Notes: a model not told the origin generated them from the letters alone. Positions 1 to 9,843 are shown, numbered from the stretch's first letter. The stretch is 64,000 bases of DNA from Microbacterium trichothecenolyticum (GCF_030818955.1 NZ_JAUTBF010000001.1:1860001-1924000); one strand, 5' to 3'. Numbers and translations: made by a program.

Positions 1-700
1 GCCGTTTCCGTTGTCGGTCATCACGGCTTTCACCTCGATGCCGGCGCCCTGGAACCAGGCGTGGGCGCGGGTCCAGAACGCGGTGACGGTGTCTTTGCGT
101 TCGTCGCTCAGGATCTCGGAGTACGCCATCCGGGTGTGGTCGTCCACGACGGAGTGGATGAACGCGTACCCGTGGCCTTTGCCGGCCCGGTTGCGTTTGC
201 CCTGGGCGGGTCCGTGGATGCGGTGCCCGCCGCCGTCGGGGATACGACCGAGCTTCTTCACATCCATGTGGACCAGATCGCCCGGGGTGGCGGCTTCGTA
301 ACGGTTCGTGGCGGCGCGGCTGGTCTTGATCCGCACCCCGGTGCCAGGGTCGGTCCACCGTAACGGCGGACACCCGTAGCGACGCAGGATGGCCTGCACG
401 GTGGAGCGATTCAACCGCAGCTGCGCGGCGATACGCGCCGGCCCCCACCGTCTCGACACCCGCAGGCTCACCACCCGCCGCTCCACCCGGGCCCGAGTGC
501 GGTTCGGGTTCACGCGCGGGCGGGAGGAACGATCGGCCATCCCCGCCGCGCCGGCCTCACGGTAACGGCACGCCCACCGGGCGGCGGTGGTCACCCCGAC
601 GCCGAAACGCTCGGCGGCGCAACGGCCACCCTTCATCAACGATCAGACGAGCAAGGCGCAACCTTCCAGCGGGCGCGAGAACAGCATTAGCGTGGGACAT
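1..700 (-). pseudogene. IS481-family transposase, frameshifted and truncated by window edge
   Basis: Reading down from the ATG at 700 gives MSHANAVLAPAGRLRLARLI, a typical IS481 N-terminus with a helix-turn-helix. Near 625-640 the frame is lost and the protein continues in another frame (AERFGVGVTTAARWACRYRE, then the Ser/Arg-rich linker). The integrase core follows, with the catalytic-type blocks MDVKKLGRI and VVDDHTRMAY and a DNGNG end at position 1. IS481 transposases are normally one uninterrupted frame. This copy is therefore either a decayed pseudogene or carries a sequence error like those seen further along the window. No programmed slippery site is evident. Confidence 0.75.
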
Positions 701-761
701 CGAGGACCTTCTGGTTTCGGAGCGGTTAGTTGTGGTGACTCCACTCCACCAGAAGGTCCTC
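1..761 (-). mobile_element. IS481-like insertion sequence remnant, left part outside window
   Basis: The first ~700 bases encode, on the minus strand, an IS481/IS3-type transposase. It is followed at 703-760 by a short inverted repeat: AGGACCTTCTGGT at 703-715 and its complement at 748-760. The transposase C-terminus and the other end of the element lie before the window starts. I could not recognise a definite terminal inverted repeat or target duplication, so the right boundary is approximate and may extend toward position 790. Nothing suggests the element disrupts the methyltransferase gene that begins at 813. Confidence 0.55.
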
Positions 762-812
762 ACCTACATCTACGTCCCTAACCACCCAGGTCAGAACACC
801 TAGGCTGAATCG

Positions 813-2000
813 GTGGATACCAGCGAGCTGACCGCCCTGCTCACGCCCGAGGGCCTCCGCCTGCTCGACGAGGTGGGACCGATCGCGTCCACCGACGACG
901 CAGCCCGCGTGGTGTCGCGTCTGCGCAGCGCGGGGCACTCCCCCGACCTCGTGTCCGCCGTGGTCGGTCAGGCCCGGCTGCGGGTTCGCGCAGCCGCGAA
1001 GTTCGGCGCGTTCGCCGAGCGGATGCTGTTCACGCGCGCCGGTCTCGAGCAGGCGACGCGCCTGTCGATCGCCGCCCGCCACGCGGGCCGCTTCCGTACT
1101 GCCGGCCTGAGCCGCGTCGCCGATCTCGGCTGCGGCATCGGCGGCGACGCTCTGGGACTGGCCGGTCTCGGCATCCGGGTGCACGCCGTCGACGCCGACG
1201 AGGTGACCGCCGCGATCGCCGCGTACAACCTGGCACCGTTCGGCGAGACGACGACGGTCTCGCACGCACGCGCCGAGGACGTCGACCTCGACGGCGTGGA
1301 TGCCGTGTGGCTCGACCCCGCGCGACGCACGGCCGGTCACTCCGAGACGCGGCAGGTGTCCTCCCAGGAGTGGTCCCCCGCACTGGACTGGGTGTTCGCG
1401 GTACTCGCGGACAGGTCGGGCGGCGTGAAGCTCGGCCCGGGCTTCGACCGGGAGCGCATCCCCGACGACGTCGAGGCGCAATGGATCAGCGCCGACGGCT
1501 CGACGATCGAGCTCGTGCTGTGGTCGGGAGCGCTGGCCCGCGAGGGCGTGCACCGCGCCGCGCTCGTCGTCCGCGGCGACGACACGTGGGAGCTGACCGC
1601 GCCCGGCGACAGCCCCGACGTCGAGCCGAGCGAGCTCGGCGCGTTCGTGCACGAGCCCGACGGCGCCGTCATCCGCGCGCGGCTGATCGGCGAGATCGCG
1701 CGATCGCTCCAGGCCGGCATGCTCTCACCGGGTATCGCGTACCTGACCTCGGACGCGGCCCTCACGAGCCCGTTCGTGTCGTCGTTCCGGGTGCGCGAGC
1801 AGCTGCCTGCCGATCCGAAGAAGCTGGCCCAGGCGCTGCGGGCGCGCGGGATCGGCACCCTCGAGATCAAGAAGCGCGGTGTCGACGTCGACCCCGCGGT
1901 GCTGCGCAAGAAGCTGTCGCTGCGCGGAGATGCAGCGGCGACGCTGATCATGACGAGGGTGGGGTCCAAGCGCCTGGCGCTGCTCGCCGACCGCGTATGA
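813..2000 (+). CDS. Class I SAM-dependent methyltransferase, THUMP-like C-terminal domain
   Basis: The 395-residue protein has the SAM-binding motif I DLGCGIGGDAL at about residues 104-114, a following acidic loop (HAVDADE), and a DPARR motif in the DPPY/DPPR position near residue 168. The C-terminal ~80 residues (KKLAQALRARGIGTLEIKKR) match the THUMP-like domain found in a conserved actinobacterial methyltransferase family of unproven substrate, probably an RNA. The start is a GTG at 813 with only a weak ribosome-binding site. The downstream neighbour is convergent. It acts in the cytoplasm; the exact substrate cannot be read from sequence. Confidence 0.82.
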   Translation: MDTSELTALLTPEGLRLLDEVGPIASTDDAARVVSRLRSAGHSPDLVSAVVGQARLRVRAAAKFGAFAERMLFTRAGLEQATRLSIAARHAGRFRTAGLSRVADLGCGIGGDALGLAGLGIRVHAVDADEVTAAIAAYNLAPFGETTTVSHARAEDVDLDGVDAVWLDPARRTAGHSETRQVSSQEWSPALDWVFAVLADRSGGVKLGPGFDRERIPDDVEAQWISADGSTIELVLWSGALAREGVHRAALVVRGDDTWELTAPGDSPDVEPSELGAFVHEPDGAVIRARLIGEIARSLQAGMLSPGIAYLTSDAALTSPFVSSFRVREQLPADPKKLAQALRARGIGTLEIKKRGVDVDPAVLRKKLSLRGDAAATLIMTRVGSKRLALLADRV

Positions 2001-2023
2001 GCGACGACGCATGAACGCCCGCG

Positions 2024-2455
2024 TCAGGCGAGCGCGAGCTGCGAGAAGCCCCAGACCAGCCACCCCACGCTGAACGCCACCGACAGCAGCGACAGCGCGA
2101 GAGCCCAGATCGCCACGCGGCGGCTCCCGCGGCGACGGCGCAGCGCGATCGCGGCGATGACCAGGGCGACGATCCCGAGCGGCAGGAGCCAGCCGGTGAA
2201 CAGCGCCGCCGCGAGGGCGATGATCGCCGCGGCCAGCGCCCACGGCGCGAGCGGGGGCGGAGGGGGCGGAACCGGCGGAGCGTACGGGAGGACATGGTCG
2301 CCGAACGCGGCCATCTCCAGCTGCGCGGTGGGCAGGCGGTTCGGATCGTCCGCGTCGGGATCGGCTGATACCGGCTGCGCGATGGCTGCGGCGAGCGCGA
2401 CCGGCTCCCCCTCGGTCGCCTTGCGCGCGCGCCTCGTCGACGGCACCTCGTTCAC
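2024..2455 (-). CDS. Small membrane protein with proline-rich linker
   Basis: This is a 143-residue protein. A hydrophilic N-terminus of about 55 residues is followed by a proline run (about residues 59-69), then about three transmembrane helices separated by a basic loop ([10 protein letters not shown]). This resembles DUF4190-type small actinobacterial membrane proteins, but I do not recognise a specific family. Its GTG start overlaps the tsaD stop (GTGA), so it is the last gene of the tsaB-rimI-tsaD transcription unit and is probably translationally coupled. Function unknown. Confidence 0.7.
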   Translation of the reverse strand: MNEVPSTRRARKATEGEPVALAAAIAQPVSADPDADDPNRLPTAQLEMAAFGDHVLPYAPPVPPPPPPLAPWALAAAIIALAAALFTGWLLPLGIVALVIAAIALRRRRGSRRVAIWALALSLLSVAFSVGWLVWGFSQLALA

Positions 2456-3553
2456 GCCGTGGCTCCGGACAGCGGCGCGGGAGCATCGGCATCCGGGTCC
2501 TCGGCGACCTGGATCTCGGTGACCGGCAGCGTCGAGTCGGCCCCGAAAGCCAGGGTGGAGGGGCGGCGACCCGACGAGATGAGCTCGGCGGCGAGTGCCG
2601 CGATCATGGCGCCGTTATCGGTGCACAGTCGCAGGGGCGGGATACGCACGGCCACGCCGGCCGCAGCGGCCCGCTCGAGAGCGACATCGCGCAAGCGCTT
2701 GTTGGCGATCACTCCCCCGCCCAGCAGCAGCCGGGGCACGCCGAAGCGTTCGCACGCGTCGAGAGCCTTGGTGACCAGCACGTCGACCACCGCCTCGCGG
2801 AACGACGCGGCGACGTCGGCCACGGGCACGGGTTCGCCCGCCGCCTCATGCTGCTCGACCCACCGCGCGACAGCGGTCTTCAGTCCCGAGAACGAGAAGT
2901 CGTAGCGGTGGGATGCCATGTCGGACGCGCGCGACAGGCCCCGCGGGAAGCGGATCGCCGTCGGGTCGCCCGCGGCCGCGGGCGCGATCGATCTCGGGGC
3001 CGCCGGGATAGGGCAGCTTCAGCAGGCGCGCGACCTTGTCGAATGCCTCACCGGCGGCATCGTCCATCGTCTCGCCGAGGAGTTCGACGTCGCTCGTCAG
3101 ATCGCGCACGAGCAGCAGCGAGGTGTGTCCGCCGCTCACCAGCAGTGCGACGGTCGGGTACTCCAGCTCCCCCGCGTCGGCGTCGAGGATGTCGGCGGCG
3201 ATGTGACCGACCAGGTGGTTGACGGCGTAGAGCGGCTTGTCGAGCGCGACGGCGAGACCTTTCGCCGCGCCCACGCCCACCATCAGGGCTCCGGCGAGAC
3301 CGGGCCCGCTGGTGACCGCGACGGCATCGATGTCAGCGAGGCGCACACCCGCCTCGGTGAGCGCGGCGTCGATGGACGGCTGCAGCGCCTCGAGGTGGGC
3401 GCGAGCGGCGACCTCGGGGACGACGCCGCCGTAGCGGGCGTGCTCGTCCATGCTGGAGGCGATCGTGTTGCTGAGCAGCTGCCGGCCGCGGACGATGCCG
3501 ATGCCGGTCTCGTCGCAGCTGGTCTCGATGCCGAGCACGAGGGGCGCGTCCAT
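2452..3553 (-). CDS. tsaD: tRNA N6-threonylcarbamoyltransferase TsaD (frame broken near 2981)
   Basis: TsaD transfers the threonylcarbamoyl group to A37 of ANN-decoding tRNAs, working with TsaB and TsaE. The N-terminus reads [19 protein letters not shown]; the metal ligands HLVGHIAA and the ATP-binding SGGHTSL are present. After PGGPEIDRA the frame is lost. It resumes one base later with [12 protein letters not shown] and runs to the normal C-terminus ([22 protein letters not shown]). Removing one G from the GGG at 2980-2982 restores a full-length protein. tsaD is essential in nearly all bacteria, so this is probably a sequencing error. The ATG at 3553 overlaps the rimI stop by one base. Confidence 0.93.
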
Positions 3554-4071
3554 CAGCACCATCCCTTTCCGGTGGTCGGGGCCGCCACGGAATCGGACGC
3601 GTCTTCCGCTCGCCGTGCGGCCCAGCCGCGCAGGTCGAGCTGCATCACGATCGCGTCGACGTCGTCGGGCTGGTAGTACCGGGGGCGGCGGCCGACGTCC
3701 ACGAACCCCTCGGAGACGTAGAGCGCCCGGGCGACGGGATTGTCGGCGCGCACCTCGAGGAACACCTCGTGCACGGCGCGGCGGACCGCTTCGTCGAGCA
3801 GGGCCGTCAGCAGCGCACGTCCGCGGCCGCGACCGCGCGCGGTCTCGGCGATCGTGATCGTCTGGATGTCGGCATCCTTCGCCCCGCGCACGGCACGAAG
3901 CCCCGCGTACCCGAGGAGACGACCCCCCTCTTCGACGACGACGTACCACCCGTGCGGTGACACGAGTTCCTCGCGCATCATCGCCGGGCTCCACGCGTCG
4001 GCGGGGAACGAGGCATGCTCGAGCGCCATGATTGCGTCGAGGTCGGCGGCGGTCGCCGTGCGCATGGGCAT
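3553..4071 (-). CDS. rimI: Ribosomal-protein-alanine N-acetyltransferase RimI
   Basis: This GNAT-fold acetyltransferase of 172 residues is predicted to acetylate the N-terminal alanine of ribosomal protein S18. The acetyl-CoA loop [11 protein letters not shown] is at about residues 84-94, and the family C-terminal block [13 protein letters not shown], followed by GRRPRYY, is clear. It sits between tsaB and tsaD with one-base stop/start overlaps on both sides, the usual order in Gram-positive bacteria. The C-terminal ~20 residues after [12 protein letters not shown] look like a non-conserved tail. Confidence 0.92.
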   Translation of the reverse strand: MPMRTATAADLDAIMALEHASFPADAWSPAMMREELVSPHGWYVVVEEGGRLLGYAGLRAVRGAKDADIQTITIAETARGRGRGRALLTALLDEAVRRAVHEVFLEVRADNPVARALYVSEGFVDVGRRPRYYQPDDVDAIVMQLDLRGWAARRAEDASDSVAAPTTGKGWC

Positions 4072-4705
4072 CAGCTCACCCGCTTCGGCGCGTGCGCGGC
4101 CACCACGTCGGGGCTGCGCAGGTACAGCGGTTCGGTGCCCGCGAGGGAGCGCCCGGCGTCGAGTGCGCGGGCGGCGGCGAGCGCGATCATCGCCGCCGAC
4201 ACGGTGCTCGCATCGAGCCGGCGGGCGCCGAGCGCATCGAGTCTGTCGTCCAGCTCGTCGCGCGGGCTGAGCGCGGCATCCGAGAGGCGGACCGGGAGCC
4301 CGTCGTCGTCGAGACCCTCGTACACGGTGAAGGCGAACTCCCTGCGGCGGGCGTCGGTGACCACCGCGAACCGGCCGGTGTCGGTCGCGGTGAGCGCGTC
4401 GGACAGCAGCACCCCCAGGGCGACGCCGTCGTGACTGGGCACGGGAACCGCCGGAATGCCACGGCCCAGCGCGTACACGCGCGCGCGCTGGCGATTCCCA
4501 CGCGCAAGCCCGTGAAAGGACCGGGGCCCATCCCCACCGCGACGTGGGTGGGGGCGGGCGCGGCGGCGCTGACCCGCCGCAGCAGATCGCCGATGACCTC
4601 GGCGTGGCCGAGCGGGTTCGTGCTCTGCTCGTCGGCGAGCACCTCCCCGTCGCGCGCGATGGCGGCGACAGCGGTGCCGAGCGAGGTGTCGATGCCGAGG
4701 ATCAC
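4071..4705 (-). CDS. tsaB: tRNA threonylcarbamoyladenosine biosynthesis protein TsaB (frame broken near 4480)
   Basis: TsaB is the inactive TsaD paralogue that scaffolds the t6A complex. It starts at GTG 4705 with [17 protein letters not shown] and shows [19 protein letters not shown]. The frame then changes inside an alternating GC tract (about 4476-4489). The correct protein continues in another frame as [12 protein letters not shown] through [15 protein letters not shown] to the end ([19 protein letters not shown]). The shift is one base short or two too many. An essential gene broken in a low-complexity GC tract suggests a base-calling error. The stop overlaps the rimI start. Confidence 0.9.
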
Positions 4706-4781
4706 CGTTCCAGGGTATCCGCCGCCCCCGCGGCACCGCCGTCCGCGGCATCCGATCGCCCCGTCATTTCGAATAACGGGT

Positions 4782-5702
4782 ATGGATGCCACCCCGCTCG
4801 CCCTCCGCCGGGTCGTCGTCCCCACGGGCGTGGGGCCGATCGTCGCGCACGCGGGGCGCGCGTCGGGCAGTCCGGTGGCGACGGTTCTGCTGCACGGGGC
4901 CGCGGGATCGTGGCGCACGTGGGAGCCGATGATCGCGGCCTCCGACGAGATCCACCTGCCGCTGTCGGACATCGTGGCCCTCGACCTGCCCGGCTGGGGC
5001 GAGTCCCCCGGACCCGTTCCCGACCCGGCCGATCTCGCGGTGGCGGTCGCCGCGGTCGTCCGGGCCCTCGGATACCCGCGCTGGCGCGCGGTGGGCCACT
5101 CCCTCGGCGGGGTGGTCGCGCTCGACGTCGCCGCGCGTTTCCCGCGGGAGACCGTGGGCGTCGGCGTCGTCTCACCGAGCGGCGCCGGAGCCCGGGTGGT
5201 CACCCGCTCCCCGCTCCGCGGGGCCGTCCGCTTGCCCTGGCTCACCGGGATGGTCGTCGCGATGCGCGTGCTGCGCGCCCTCGGACCGTTGTCGCGGCCG
5301 CTCCTGGGGCTGCTGCGGCGCACGGGGGCCCTGCGCACGCTCGCGCGGCCGCTCTTTCGGCATCCGGAACGCGTCGACCGTTCGGTGACCGACGCGCTGG
5401 CGACCGAGATCCGGCCCGCGGCGTTCCTCGCCGCCGTGCGCCTGTCGCGCACGCACGACGACGGGGTGTGGCGGCGCATCGCGTGCCCCGTGCGCGTGGT
5501 GCGCGGAGTCCACGACGTGTTCGTCTCGTCACGCGACACCCGGGTGTGGGCGCGGCTGCTGCGCGATGTCGACGATCGCGCACTCGACGACAGCGGTCAC
5601 TTCGCCCACGTCGAGCAGCCGGTCGAGACGGTGCGCGCGCTGCGCGACGTCTGGGCGGCCGCCCGCGCCCCGCTCGCGCGACGATCCGGCATGCGCGCCT
5701 GA
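4782..5702 (+). CDS. Alpha/beta hydrolase
   Basis: This is a 306-residue alpha/beta-hydrolase-fold protein. The oxyanion region LLHGAAGSWRTW is followed by the nucleophile elbow GHSLGG (Ser near residue 108), an acidic residue in RGVHDVFV and a catalytic His in SGHFAH near the C-terminus. The sequence between (PWLTGMVVAMRVLRALG) is a hydrophobic cap. It is on the plus strand between tsaB and tsaE, head to head with tsaB (gap 76 bases) and convergent with tsaE. The ATG at 4782 is preferred because upstream in-frame sequence is antisense to tsaB. Substrate unknown. Confidence 0.85.
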   Translation: MDATPLALRRVVVPTGVGPIVAHAGRASGSPVATVLLHGAAGSWRTWEPMIAASDEIHLPLSDIVALDLPGWGESPGPVPDPADLAVAVAAVVRALGYPRWRAVGHSLGGVVALDVAARFPRETVGVGVVSPSGAGARVVTRSPLRGAVRLPWLTGMVVAMRVLRALGPLSRPLLGLLRRTGALRTLARPLFRHPERVDRSVTDALATEIRPAAFLAAVRLSRTHDDGVWRRIACPVRVVRGVHDVFVSSRDTRVWARLLRDVDDRALDDSGHFAHVEQPVETVRALRDVWAAARAPLARRSGMRA

Positions 5703-5716
5703 TCCCCGCCGCCGGG

Positions 5717-6220
5717 TCAGGGCCGGCGTGAGATGCTCACCGTCCGCGGGGCGTCGGCGTCGAGTTCGACGGTGTGCACGGCGATCTCACCGCACGCGTT
5801 GTCGACCCCGCGCCCGCCGAGGTGACGGGTGATCTCGATCTCCCACCACGTGTCGGCGAGGTACTCGGCCACGCCGCGGCCCCACTCGATGATGACCGCC
5901 GAGCCCGCGACATCGATGTCGAGATCGTCGAGCTCGACCGCGGCGCCGAGCCGGTAGGCGTCCACGTGAACCAGGGGCGCGCCCCCCACGAGCGACGGGT
6001 GCGTGCGGGCGATGACGAACGTCGGGCTCTGGACGGGACCACGGATGCCGAGCCCCTCGCCGATCCCGCGGGTGAGGGTCGTCTTGCCGGCGCCCAGCGG
6101 ACCGGTGAGCACCACGACGTCGCCGGGGGCCAGGGCACGACCGATCTCTCGGCCCAGCGCCTCCATGTCGCCGGGGGCGGCGATCTCGTGCGTGCCCAGC
6201 AGCTCTTCGGGAACGCTCAC
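5717..6220 (-). CDS. tsaE: tRNA t6A biosynthesis ATPase TsaE
   Basis: TsaE is the small P-loop ATPase that drives turnover of the TsaB-TsaD complex. The protein is 167 residues with Walker A GPLGAGKTTLTRG, the family block VQSPTFVIARTH, HVDAYRLG and VIIEWGRG. The GTG start at 6220 overlaps the alr stop by four bases (GTGA), indicating coupled translation from acpS-alr-tsaE. Confidence 0.93.
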   Translation of the reverse strand: MSVPEELLGTHEIAAPGDMEALGREIGRALAPGDVVVLTGPLGAGKTTLTRGIGEGLGIRGPVQSPTFVIARTHPSLVGGAPLVHVDAYRLGAAVELDDLDIDVAGSAVIIEWGRGVAEYLADTWWEIEITRHLGGRGVDNACGEIAVHTVELDADAPRTVSISRRP

Positions 6221-7338
6221 GAACCCACCTCCCGGCGGGGGACGCGGGGGCCGACGCGCGTGACGATCTCGTAGTCGATGGTGTCGGCGGCATCCCCCCA
6301 CTCGCGTGCCGACGGCACGCCCAGCGTCGGGTCGCCGAAGAGCACGACCTCGTCGCCGACCGAGACCGGGTGATCGCCGACATCGACGACGAACTGGTCC
6401 ATCGCGATGCGGCCCGCGACACGTAAGCGGCGGCCACCGATCGTCACCGGCCCCCGGTCGGATGCCTGGCGGGGGACACCGTCGGCGTACCCGAGGGGGA
6501 TCAGGGCCAGGCTCGTGTCACGCTCGGTGCGGTAGGCGTACCCGTACGACACTCCCGTGCCCGCCGGGACGCGCCGCACGGCGGCGACGGCTCCGCGCAG
6601 GGTCATCGCCGGGCGCAGCCCCAGGTCGGCCGAGCTGCGGTCGTGGAACGGCGAGACGCCGTAGATGCCGATGCCGATGCGCACGCATCCCAGACGCGCC
6701 GCGGGCAGGGCGAAGGCGGCATGGGTCGCAGCGATGTGACGCAGGGGCGGGTTCAGCCCGGCACCGGCGGCGAGGACCACGCCCTCTTCGAACCGCGCCA
6801 GGGCCGCGAGGTCGTCGGCCTCGCTCGAATTCGACAGGTGAGAGAAGAGCCCGACGACCCGCAGCCGGCCGATGCGCTCCAGGCGCGCAGCCTCGGAGAA
6901 GACCACCCGCCAGTCGGCCGGTGCGATGCCGTTGCGCGACAGCCCCGTCTCGATCTTCAGGTGAACGGCGGCGGGACGCTCGCCCGTTGCGGCCGCACCG
7001 GCACGCAGGAGCTGGTCGATGTCGGAGATACCGAGCTCGATGTCGTGGCTCACGGCCTCGGCGAACGACGCGCCCGGGGCGTGCAGCCACGCGAACAGGG
7101 GGGCGCGGATCCCGGCCCGGCGAAGGGCCAGCGCCTCGCCGATGTCGGAGACCCCGATGCGCGCCGCTCCCCCGCGAAGGGCGGCGACGGCGGCGCGATG
7201 AGCGCCGTGCCCGTACCCGTCGGCCTTGACGACGGCGATGACCTCGGCGTCGGTGAGCTTGCGGATGTGCCGCACGTTCTCGGCGATCGCGTCGACGTCG
7301 ATGAGCGCTTCGCGGAGCACTCCCGGGGCCATTCTCAT
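6217..7338 (-). CDS. alr: Alanine racemase
   Basis: This PLP enzyme interconverts L- and D-alanine for peptidoglycan. It is 373 residues long, the normal length. The PLP lysine is K38 in VVKADGYGHG, and the second catalytic base Tyr lies in GVSYGYAYR near residue 265. The C-terminal beta domain contains GRIAMDQFVVDVG. The ATG overlaps the acpS stop (ATGA) and the stop overlaps the tsaE start, so the three genes form a tight unit. Confidence 0.96.
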   Translation of the reverse strand: MRMAPGVLREALIDVDAIAENVRHIRKLTDAEVIAVVKADGYGHGAHRAAVAALRGGAARIGVSDIGEALALRRAGIRAPLFAWLHAPGASFAEAVSHDIELGISDIDQLLRAGAAATGERPAAVHLKIETGLSRNGIAPADWRVVFSEAARLERIGRLRVVGLFSHLSNSSEADDLAALARFEEGVVLAAGAGLNPPLRHIAATHAAFALPAARLGCVRIGIGIYGVSPFHDRSSADLGLRPAMTLRGAVAAVRRVPAGTGVSYGYAYRTERDTSLALIPLGYADGVPRQASDRGPVTIGGRRLRVAGRIAMDQFVVDVGDHPVSVGDEVVLFGDPTLGVPSAREWGDAADTIDYEIVTRVGPRVPRREVGS

Positions 7339-7763
7339 GCGGTGTCCTCTCGGGCGGGAACGGGGAGGGCGGCGGGGGCTGCGTCCGGCGCGTGCCGGGT
7401 CGGTACCGACGCGCCCGCCTCGGCGATCACGTACGCGGTGGCGAGCCCGGCGTCGTGCGACATCGACAGGTGCAACCCGGTGATGCCCCGCCGGGCGACG
7501 GTGTCGGCCGTCTCGCCGTGAAGGGCGAACACCGGGCGTCCCGAGGGTTCGGAGGCGACCTCGATATCGGTCCAGTGAACGCCGTCCGAACCGCCCAGTG
7601 CCTTGATGAGTGCCTCTTTCGCCGCGTACCGCGCAGCCAACGAGCGCGGCTTGAGAACCCGCTCGGCGGGGGCGAACAGGCGCGTCACCAACCGTGGCGT
7701 GCGAGCGAGGTGCTGCTCGAAGCGGGGCACGTCGACCAGATCGACGCCGATTCCGACGATCAT
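7335..7763 (-). CDS. acpS: Holo-[acyl-carrier-protein] synthase AcpS
   Basis: AcpS transfers 4'-phosphopantetheine from CoA to acyl carrier protein. It begins MIVGIGVDLVDVPRFEQ, where Asp8 is the Mg ligand, and contains the second ligand motif RYAAKEALIKAL and the ending block LHLSMSHDAGLATAYVIAE. The ATG at 7763 is preceded by a strong GGAGGA ribosome-binding site. A ~22-residue Pro/Ala-rich tail beyond the conserved domain is unusual but not alarming. First gene of acpS-alr-tsaE. Confidence 0.93.
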   Translation of the reverse strand: MIVGIGVDLVDVPRFEQHLARTPRLVTRLFAPAERVLKPRSLAARYAAKEALIKALGGSDGVHWTDIEVASEPSGRPVFALHGETADTVARRGITGLHLSMSHDAGLATAYVIAEAGASVPTRHAPDAAPAALPVPAREDTA

Positions 7764-7949
7764 GCGGCCTCCTCCCGGCATCCCTCCCATTCTGCCGGTG
7801 CCCGCCCGTACCGACCGCATCCGGGGCACGGCCGCCGGCACGCCTCCTGCATTCGTGCAGAGCCGATGCTCTCGTCGCCCCGAAACGGCCGGATTGCAGG
7901 AGTCGTGCGCGGCGGCGCGGGACGACGGCTCCGCCCGCCGAACGACGAC

Positions 7950-7977
7950 GGGGTCGGACACCACGGCATCCGACCCC
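7950..7977 (-). terminator. Hairpin terminator downstream of glmS
   Basis: A 9-bp perfect inverted repeat (GGGGTCGGA / TCCGACCCC) with a 10-base loop lies 15 bases past the glmS stop. There is no strong T-run, which is usual for high-GC actinobacteria. Confidence 0.55.
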
Positions 7978-7992
7978 TCTCGACGACGGCGA

Positions 7993-9843
7993 TCACTCCA
8001 CGGTGACCGACTTCGCCAGGTTGCGCGGCTGGTCGACGTCGAGGCCCTTCGCCTCGGCGAGACCCATCGCGAAGATGTGCAGCGGCACGACGGCCAGCAG
8101 CGGCTCGAACAGCGGCGACGCGAGGGGGATGCGCAGCACCTCATCGGCCGCGGGCAGCACCGCGACGTCGCCCTCTTCGGCGATCGCGATGACGCGCGCG
8201 CCGCGGGCGCGGATCTCCTCGATGTTCGACACGACCTTCTTGTGCATCTCGCCGGAACCCCGCGGCGACGGGACGACGACGAACACCGGCTGACCGGGCT
8301 CGATCAGCGCGATGGGGCCGTGCTTCAGCTCACCGGCGGCGAAGCCCTCGGCGTGGATGTAGGCCAGCTCCTTGAGCTTGAGCGCCCCCTCGAGCGCGAT
8401 GGGGTACCCGACGTTTCGGCCGAGGAACAGCACCGAGCGAGTGTCGGCCATCCAGTGCGCGAGCTGCTCGATGCGCGACTGCTCGCTCTCGAGCACGCGG
8501 GCGATCTTGCTCGGCACAGCCTCGAGCTCGGTGACGGCATCGACGGCGACGACGGGGTCGATCGCGCCGCGGACGCGGCCGACGTGCAGGGCCAGCAGGT
8601 ACAGCGCGGTGATCTGCGCGACGAACGCCTTCGTCGAGGCCACGGCGACCTCGGGACCCGCGTGCGTGTAGACGATGGCGTCCGACTCGCGCGGGATCGT
8701 GGCGCCCTGGGTGTTGCAGATCGACAGGGTCTTCGCTCCCCGCGAGCGGGCGTACTTCACGGCCATGAGCGTGTCCATCGTCTCGCCGGACTGGCTGATC
8801 GACACGACGAGCGTGCGCTCGCTGAGCACGGGGTCGCGGTAACGGAACTCGTGCGCGAGCTCGACGTCGACGGGCACGCGCGTCCAGGTCTCGAGCGCGT
8901 ACTTGCCGACCATGCCGGCGTAGGCGGCGGTGCCGCAGGCGATGACGAGGATGCGGTCGATGTCGGCGAGGAAGGCGTCGAGCCCCTCGAGCTCGGGAAT
9001 CTCGACGCGGCCCTCGTGGATGCGCCCGCGCAGGGTGTTGGCGACGGCCTCGGGCTCCTCCGAGACCTCCTTGGCCATGAACGACGACCAGCCGCCCTTC
9101 TCGGCGGCCGACGCGTCCCACGTGACCTCGAACGCCTCGACCTCGACGGGGGCGCCCGAGAAGTCGGTGACCTCGACGCCGTCGGGGGTGATCGCGACGA
9201 TCTCGTCCTGCCCGATCGCGAGGGCGTTGCGGGTGTGCTCGACGAAGGCGGCGACGTCGGAGCCGAGGAAGTTCTCACCCTCGCCGAGGCCGATCACCAG
9301 CGGCGAGTTGCGGCGTGCGCCGACGACGAGACCGGGGTGGTCCTGGTGCATCGCGAGCAGCGTGTAGGCGCCCTCCAGCCGCGAGACGACGGCGCGGAAG
9401 GCCTGCACGAGGTCGCCCGTACGGGCGTACTCGCGGCCGATCATCGCGGCGGCGACCTCGGTGTCGGTCTCGCTGCGGAAGCCGACGCCCTCGCCGACCA
9501 GCTCGCTCTTGAGCTCGGCGAAGTTCTCGATGATGCCGTTGTGGATGACGGCGAGCTTGTCGTCGTCGGCCAGGTGCGGGTGGGCGTTGGCGTCGGTCGG
9601 GCCGCCGTGCGTCGCCCACCGGGTGTGGCCGATGCCGGTCGTGCCGTTCGGCATCGGCGACGCCTCGAGGTCTTCGCGCAGCACCGCGAGCTTGCCCGCA
9701 CGCTTGCGCATGCCGAGTCCGCCGTCTGCGTCGATCACGGCGATGCCCGCGGAGTCGTAGCCCCGGTATTCCAGCCGCGACAGACCCGCCAGAAGAATGT
9801 CCTGGCTCAGCCGGGGACCCACGTAACCGATGATTCCGCACAT
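7993..9843 (-). CDS. glmS: Glutamine--fructose-6-phosphate aminotransferase (isomerizing) GlmS
   Basis: GlmS makes glucosamine-6-phosphate from fructose-6-phosphate and glutamine, the first step to UDP-GlcNAc. The 616 residues are full length. The N-terminal Ntn glutaminase has nucleophile Cys2 (MCGIIGYVG) and the HTRWATHG and GYDSAGIA motifs. Two SIS domains follow (SISQSGETMDTL; FLGRNVGYPIALEGALKLKE) and the protein ends DQPRNLAKSVTVE as expected. It follows coaA with a 54-base gap. No glmS ribozyme is visible upstream, as expected outside Firmicutes. Confidence 0.97.
   Translation of the reverse strand: MCGIIGYVGPRLSQDILLAGLSRLEYRGYDSAGIAVIDADGGLGMRKRAGKLAVLREDLEASPMPNGTTGIGHTRWATHGGPTDANAHPHLADDDKLAVIHNGIIENFAELKSELVGEGVGFRSETDTEVAAAMIGREYARTGDLVQAFRAVVSRLEGAYTLLAMHQDHPGLVVGARRNSPLVIGLGEGENFLGSDVAAFVEHTRNALAIGQDEIVAITPDGVEVTDFSGAPVEVEAFEVTWDASAAEKGGWSSFMAKEVSEEPEAVANTLRGRIHEGRVEIPELEGLDAFLADIDRILVIACGTAAYAGMVGKYALETWTRVPVDVELAHEFRYRDPVLSERTLVVSISQSGETMDTLMAVKYARSRGAKTLSICNTQGATIPRESDAIVYTHAGPEVAVASTKAFVAQITALYLLALHVGRVRGAIDPVVAVDAVTELEAVPSKIARVLESEQSRIEQLAHWMADTRSVLFLGRNVGYPIALEGALKLKELAYIHAEGFAAGELKHGPIALIEPGQPVFVVVPSPRGSGEMHKKVVSNIEEIRARGARVIAIAEEGDVAVLPAADEVLRIPLASPLFEPLLAVVPLHIFAMGLAEAKGLDVDQPRNLAKSVTVE

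Noticed and set aside
726..1652. Long minus-strand frame opposite the methyltransferase
   Set aside because: Shadow of the real plus-strand gene. No domain match, Arg/Gly-rich translation typical of antisense frames in GC-rich DNA.
2971..2995. Programmed ribosomal frameshift in tsaD
   Set aside because: No slippery heptamer followed by a pseudoknot-like element. A single extra G is simpler and fits the pattern in four other genes.
4032..4781. N-terminal extension of the plus-strand hydrolase frame
   Set aside because: It is antisense to tsaB, lacks family similarity, and a correct ATG exists at 4782.
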